Below are positions 24,308-27,812 of a stretch of DNA of 27,812 nt, in pieces; positions within the stretch are counted from its first letter, which is position 1, and the number at the start of each line of letters is the position of its first letter. The translations under genes and the position numbers were made by a program. Under the pieces are notes generated by a model, which worked only from the letters and a program-made list of their open reading frames with translations, was not told the origin of the DNA and did no database searches. Origin of the DNA: Prevotellaceae bacterium UBA2718 (GTDB lineage: Bacteria; Bacteroidota; Bacteroidia; Bacteroidales; Bacteroidaceae); the NCBI GenBank assembly GCA_002353975.1, contig DEKQ01000160.1, positions 1-27,812 of the forward strand. The letters are read 5' to 3'.

Positions 24308-24679
24308 ATGAGGACAGATAATCAGGTTTTAAATGATAGTAAAAATTTTGCTCTACGCATTATCAAACTATACATTTACTTGAAAAAAGAAAAAAACGTC
24401 TCTGTCCTATCAAAACAACTGCTACGAAGTGGTACAAGTATAGGTGCTAATGTTCGCGAGAGTGTCAATGCTCAAAGTCGAATGGATTTTATTAACAAAC
24501 TAAACATTGCTCTAAAGGAAGCAAACGAAACTGAATATTGGCTGGAGCTACTCCATGAATCGGACATATTAGACGACAGACAATTCCAATCTATATATGA
24601 AGACTGTGGTAAAATAGCAGCAACTTTGACCAAAATCATCAAAACGACCAAAACCACCTCGGCAAAAAATGACCAATAG
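24308..24679 (+). CDS. Four-helix bundle protein (23S rRNA intervening-sequence protein family)
   Basis: A 123-residue all-helical protein with the hallmarks of this family: QLLRSGTSIGANVRE (about 38-52), SRMDFINKLNIALKEANET, and YWLELLHESDIL. Homologues are encoded inside the intervening sequences of some bacterial 23S rRNA genes, and relatives include the accessory protein of diversity-generating retroelements; biochemical function is mostly unknown. Here the gene is flanked by tandem heptamer arrays in opposite orientation, and its stop codon lies inside the right-hand array. The inserted unit separates serC from serA. Its codon use (AT-rich) differs from both neighbours, which suggests acquisition. 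Confidence 0.88.
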   Translation: MRTDNQVLNDSKNFALRIIKLYIYLKKEKNVSVLSKQLLRSGTSIGANVRESVNAQSRMDFINKLNIALKEANETEYWLELLHESDILDDRQFQSIYEDCGKIAATLTKIIKTTKTTSAKNDQ

Positions 24680-24747
24680 TCAATCCTCAATGGTCAATTG
24701 TCAATGGTCAATCCTCAATGGTCAATAGTCAATAGTCAATGTTCAAT
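24671..24747 (-). repeat. Heptamer tandem array, inverted relative to the left array, 11 copies
   Basis: On the plus strand the units are GACCAAT, AGTCAAT, CCTCAAT, GGTCAAT, TGTCAAT, GGTCAAT, CCTCAAT, GGTCAAT, AGTCAAT, AGTCAAT and GTTCAAT, i.e. ATTGANY units on the minus strand. The array begins over the stop of the four-helix-bundle gene and ends 12 nt before the serA start. Confidence 0.92.
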
Positions 24748-24759
24748 AAAAAAAACAAC

Positions 24760-25680
24760 ATGGTTAAAGTTTTGATTGCAACAGAGAAGCCATTTGCTGC
24801 TCCTGCTGTTGCTGGAATAAAGGAAATCATAGAGAAGGCAGGCTTCGAACTTGCGCTCCTTGAGAAATATACAGAGAAGTCTCAGCTTCTCGCTGCCGTA
24901 GCTGATGTTGACGCTATCATCATCCGTTCCGACAAGATTGACGCCGAAGTGCTCGACGCAGCCAAGAACCTTAAAATCGTCGTTCGTGCCGGTGCCGGTT
25001 ACGACAACGTGGATCTCGCAGCCGCTACATCACACAACGTGGTAGTGATGAATACCCCAGGTCAGAACGCCAACGCGGTAGCAGAGCTTGTTCTCGGTCT
25101 CCTCGTCTATACCGTACGTAATTTCTACAACGGCAAGGCAGGTTCTGAGCTGATGGGCAAGACTCTCGGCATACTCGCATTCGGTAACGTAGGCCGCAAC
25201 GTGGCACGCATCGCTAAGGGCTTCGGCATGAACGTATGCGCCTTCGACGCTTACTGTCCTGCTGACGTTATCGAGGCTGCCGGAGTGAAGGCATGTGCTT
25301 CACAGGCTGACCTCTTCAAGGAGGCTGACATCGTATCTCTCCACATCCCTGCTACGGCTGAGACAAAGCAGTCAATCAACTACGACCTCTGCAGCACGAT
25401 GAAGAAGAATGCAATCCTCATCAACACAGCCCGCAAGGAGGTTATCGATGAGGCTGGCCTGCTCAAGCTCCTCGCAGAGCGTGAAGACCTGAAGTACATC
25501 ACAGACATCAAGCCTGACGCAGATGCAGACTTCGCAAAGTTCGAGGGACGCTACTTCTCAACACCTAAGAAGATGGGTGCTCAGACAGCAGAAGCAAACA
25601 CCAATGCAGGCCTTGCAGCAGCAAACCAGATTGTAGGCTTCATCAAGGAAGGCATTACAAAGTTCCAGGTAAACAAGTAA
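24760..25680 (+). CDS. serA: D-3-phosphoglycerate dehydrogenase, atypical active site
   Basis: The first step of serine synthesis (3-phosphoglycerate to 3-phosphohydroxypyruvate, NAD-dependent). The short 306-residue form has no ACT domain: a substrate-binding domain (about 1-95 and 280-306) and a Rossmann domain (GKTLGILAFGNVGRNVAR, 133-150). The substrate/catalytic Arg is in NTARKEV (R225). Where canonical enzymes have TPHxGxxT the sequence reads STPKKMGAQT, so the catalytic His is replaced by Lys. The usual DVFxxEP segment is also absent (ITDIKPDADADF). I chose the ATG at 24760; an in-frame ATG at 24739 lies in the repeat array and would add MFNKKNN. It ends before a strong terminator. Confidence 0.92.
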   Translation: MVKVLIATEKPFAAPAVAGIKEIIEKAGFELALLEKYTEKSQLLAAVADVDAIIIRSDKIDAEVLDAAKNLKIVVRAGAGYDNVDLAAATSHNVVVMNTPGQNANAVAELVLGLLVYTVRNFYNGKAGSELMGKTLGILAFGNVGRNVARIAKGFGMNVCAFDAYCPADVIEAAGVKACASQADLFKEADIVSLHIPATAETKQSINYDLCSTMKKNAILINTARKEVIDEAGLLKLLAEREDLKYITDIKPDADADFAKFEGRYFSTPKKMGAQTAEANTNAGLAAANQIVGFIKEGITKFQVNK

Positions 25681-25703
25681 TATCGCTTTTACATTTTTAC
25701 ATA

Positions 25704-25746
25704 AAGGCACCGACACAGCATCATCGCCGCGTCGGTGCTTTTTTGT
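25704..25746 (+). terminator. Intrinsic terminator after serA
   Basis: GCACCGAC (25707-25714) pairs with GTCGGTGC (25731-25738) over a 16-nt loop and is followed by a T run. It is strong for the plus strand and separates serA from the convergent minus-strand genes. Confidence 0.92.
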
Positions 25747-25773
25747 GTCCGCCCTTGCCTGTTTTTCTTCACG

Positions 25774-26208
25774 TTAAGTTACAATTGTCACCCACACCAT
25801 TTCCTGCCTCTCCTCGCAGTCCTGTATCTCCTCGGTCAGGCTTATGACGTGCTGCTTTGAGCGGCTCAGGAAGCCCTTGCTGGTGTTCTCGCCCAGCAGG
25901 ATGCAGCCTCGCGTATCCTTCACCGTGTTACCCTCATGGATGAAGATACCCCAGAAGCCCGGCACGTCAATCAGCTGTGGCCGTATCTTCTTTTTCTTCA
26001 GCATCCATTGAGTGTGGCAGACATACGTCCCCGTGGGGATGGCGGTCTTGCCCGGCACCTTAGCCTCTTGAATCGACATGCTGCTCATGCTGCTCTTAAA
26101 GCCACGATCCTGGGGCTCCAGCGTGTTGCAGCGATACTCTCCGTTTACATACAACTCACCAATGGTGTAGCCTTCCTTTTTCAAACGTCTTCTGATTTCT
26201 ATTTTCAT
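25774..26208 (-). CDS. DUF5675 family protein
   Basis: A 144-residue soluble protein with the DUF5675 pattern: YTIGELYVNGEYRCNTLEP near the N-terminus, PGKTAIPTGTYV in the middle, then VPGFWGIFIHEGN and TRGCILLGEN. The His and Cys in IHEGN...GCILLG recall the arrangement in L,D-transpeptidase (YkuD) active sites, but the family function is uncharacterised to my knowledge. Members often lie in prophage-like or mobile regions. Its start overlaps the stop of the upstream DUF3987 gene by 4 nt, so the two are translationally coupled. It is convergent with serA, beyond the terminator. Confidence 0.8.
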   Translation of the reverse strand: MKIEIRRRLKKEGYTIGELYVNGEYRCNTLEPQDRGFKSSMSSMSIQEAKVPGKTAIPTGTYVCHTQWMLKKKKIRPQLIDVPGFWGIFIHEGNTVKDTRGCILLGENTSKGFLSRSKQHVISLTEEIQDCEERQEMVWVTIVT

Positions 26209-27812
26209 TCTTTATCCTCCCTTTCTTTATTGGTTTTCTTTCTATACGTATTCTTAGATATCCTTTCTATCAGATTATCTTTTCTTAAATCGTAAATAAA
26301 TCTCTTTATTGAGGCCTCTGTAACTCCATCCTTCATTTCTTTCACCATGTCCCTTGTAAATACATCAGGCAGTTCGTCAAACAGAACCTTGTTTTTCGTC
26401 ATCTTATAGCTCCCTTCAAAACTTATCTGCACAGGTCTGTCTTCGTAATAGTGCTTAAACACGGCCACCTGGCTTTCCAGACAATACTCTGCCATCAGCA
26501 GCCCAAAGTCTATAGCCTCCTTAGTGATTATCAGCTGTCCTTCCTTCGTGTGCCTTCCCCACAGTATTGCGCATATCACCGTACAGGTAGCACCTATGAC
26601 TGCAGATCTTTTTCTCAGGTCATCCCTCACATCATCATGTGTCTCAGCACACTCGTCAGCCACACCGTTACACCAGTCCTCAAATGCTTTGCACAGGCGC
26701 TTGTCCTCTATGATGCCCTTCTCTTCACGGCACATCCTTACTGCCTCCAACATTTGTTTGCGTGTCTGCTCTGTCTCTTCTTTGAACTTTGGCATGTGAG
26801 CATATTTCTCGTCAGGCGTAAAGCTCAGCAGCAGACGCGATGCCGTACCGTTCTCAAAGTTCTCGCCGTTGATAAGCTTGGAGAAAACATCCGGAGTACA
26901 TTCTGCCACAATGTCAAGTGACATCTTCACCAGACCTGCCTGTGCTGAGTCGCTGGCTGTGTCCTTACCCCACTCACCATTGTCAAAAGCTACACGCCAC
27001 GCCTCCATCATCTTACCGTTCCTCATGGCTTGCTTCACGCAGCTGGCTTCCTCTGTGAACATAAAGTTCTTCTGCGGCAACATCCTGCCATCTACGGAGT
27101 TCCCTTGCTTTTTCGCAATCTTCTGCATTCTCAGCAGGGCTGCGTCGGTGGTGTCTATGTTCAGCTTCTTTATGAAGTCCTTGTTCACCTTTCCTCGCTC
27201 CGTGTCCTTTCGGGTATTGTTCTGCTCGCGTGCCTCATCATCCTTGTCACGTGCTGCCTCGTCAGCCTCCTTCATGGGCTCCATGAGAATTTCCAGCTTT
27301 GATGTCACGCTGCTCTTACCTGACGCAAACCTTCCCAGCACGAACGAAAGCAGGTTCGGTCTGCGCAGCCTTCCATCGCTATAGCGATACATCACCTTGT
27401 CGGCATACGAGCACATCAGCGGCATTACACCCACCATTATCGGCATATGAAAACGCCTCTCCACTCCTGCTAAGCAAGCCTTCAGCGGTGCAGGAAATTT
27501 GGGCATTTGTGACAGATAATGCTCATTGAAGGCATACATCCCTGCCTTGAACCCTGTTTCTCCGTCCCCCACCTTCGAGGCTTGCAGCTCCCGTATCACC
27601 CTGTTCAGTATATAAGGTATCCTCCTGTCTGCCTTCAGAGCGCTTGCAATGGTGTTATCAACCTCACCCTCTGTCAGTCCCCATCGTGGCACGATGGCAG
27701 AGATCTTGGCAAAGTTATAGTCCGTGATATTTCTCAGCTCACGGCACAGATCATAGAGTGTATTGTTTCTGTCACCCTCACATGGCGCATCAAAGTTGGT
27801 ATATCCAGGCTT
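26205..27812 (-). CDS. DUF3987 primase/helicase-like protein (N-terminus outside window)
   Basis: 535 residues are visible; the frame is open to the window edge, so the gene starts beyond 27812 (the GTG at 27692 is internal). The first visible part (GDRNNTLYDLCRELR ... GLTEGEVDNTIASAL) resembles the primase C-terminal (PriCT) helical domain. A DUF3987 P-loop region follows with GRFASGKSS (about 160-168) and a Walker-B-like FMFTEEAS. A charged insert lies at about 174-210 and a winged-helix-like end (DVFTRDMVKEMKDGVTEASIKRF) closes it. Such proteins are found in mobile elements and near capsule loci of Bacteroides and are thought to act in DNA replication; the role here is inferred. Confidence 0.8.
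   Translation of the reverse strand, partial: KPGYTNFDAPCEGDRNNTLYDLCRELRNITDYNFAKISAIVPRWGLTEGEVDNTIASALKADRRIPYILNRVIRELQASKVGDGETGFKAGMYAFNEHYLSQMPKFPAPLKACLAGVERRFHMPIMVGVMPLMCSYADKVMYRYSDGRLRRPNLLSFVLGRFASGKSSVTSKLEILMEPMKEADEAARDKDDEAREQNNTRKDTERGKVNKDFIKKLNIDTTDAALLRMQKIAKKQGNSVDGRMLPQKNFMFTEEASCVKQAMRNGKMMEAWRVAFDNGEWGKDTASDSAQAGLVKMSLDIVAECTPDVFSKLINGENFENGTASRLLLSFTPDEKYAHMPKFKEETEQTRKQMLEAVRMCREEKGIIEDKRLCKAFEDWCNGVADECAETHDDVRDDLRKRSAVIGATCTVICAILWGRHTKEGQLIITKEAIDFGLLMAEYCLESQVAVFKHYYEDRPVQISFEGSYKMTKNKVLFDELPDVFTRDMVKEMKDGVTEASIKRFIYDLRKDNLIERISKNTYRKKTNKEREDKE

Noticed and set aside
24739..24759. Upstream ATG start for serA
   Set aside because: It would add MFNKKNN encoded by repeat and A-rich DNA; the homologous N-terminus starts at the ATG at 24760 (MVKVLIATEKPF).
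27690..27692. GTG start for the DUF3987 gene
   Set aside because: The frame stays open for 40 more codons to the window edge and encodes a PriCT-like motif, so the true start is outside the window.

Overview
The window looks like chromosomal DNA of a Prevotella-type member of the Bacteroidales. Promoters follow the Bacteroidetes pattern (TTTG about 20 nt upstream of TAnnTTTG, seen before the GH43, HU, polysaccharide-export and serC genes). Genes generally lack Shine-Dalgarno sequences. The neighbourhoods (HU - tiny basic protein - RNase G; serC - serA; glmS - carA - carB) are familiar from that group. I cannot fix the species from sequence alone.

Layout. (1) 48-1671: an IS3-family insertion sequence with overlapping orfA/orfB, an A7 frameshift site and TG...CA terminal inverted repeats. 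(2) 1541-1969, overlapping its right end: an unusual large dyad, with four copies of the motif CCCT-N7-GTTGAAT on each side of a perfect 34-bp palindrome. (3) 1970-2475: non-coding, with a lone promoter-like box, a 22-bp tandem repeat rich in GGAGGTG, a hairpin and the promoter of the next gene. (4) 2476-4704: a secreted GH43 glycosidase. (5) 4788-11106: a tight co-directional run, lemA - M48 protease - 3'-5' exonuclease - rRNA methyltransferase - tilS - beta-helix lipoprotein. (6) 11253-13254: HU, a 29-residue basic protein and RNase G. (7) 13346-14140: a lone Wza-like polysaccharide export lipoprotein ending at a hairpin. (8) 14224-22998: glmS, carA, carB, dapA, an HD-domain protein and menA. 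(9) 23125-25680: serC and serA, split by a small four-helix-bundle gene inside inverted arrays of heptamer repeats. (10) A strong intrinsic terminator, then on the minus strand a DUF5675 protein and a DUF3987 primase/helicase-like protein that runs off the window.

Most genes are housekeeping: amino-sugar, carbamoyl-phosphate, lysine/peptidoglycan, menaquinone and serine synthesis, plus RNA processing and modification. The accessory and unexplained parts are the IS with its palindromic array, the SD-like tandem repeat, the four-helix-bundle cassette between serC and serA, and the DUF5675/DUF3987 pair. Short-period tandem repeats (7 or 8 bp) also sit at gene ends at three places and alter or abut start and stop codons.
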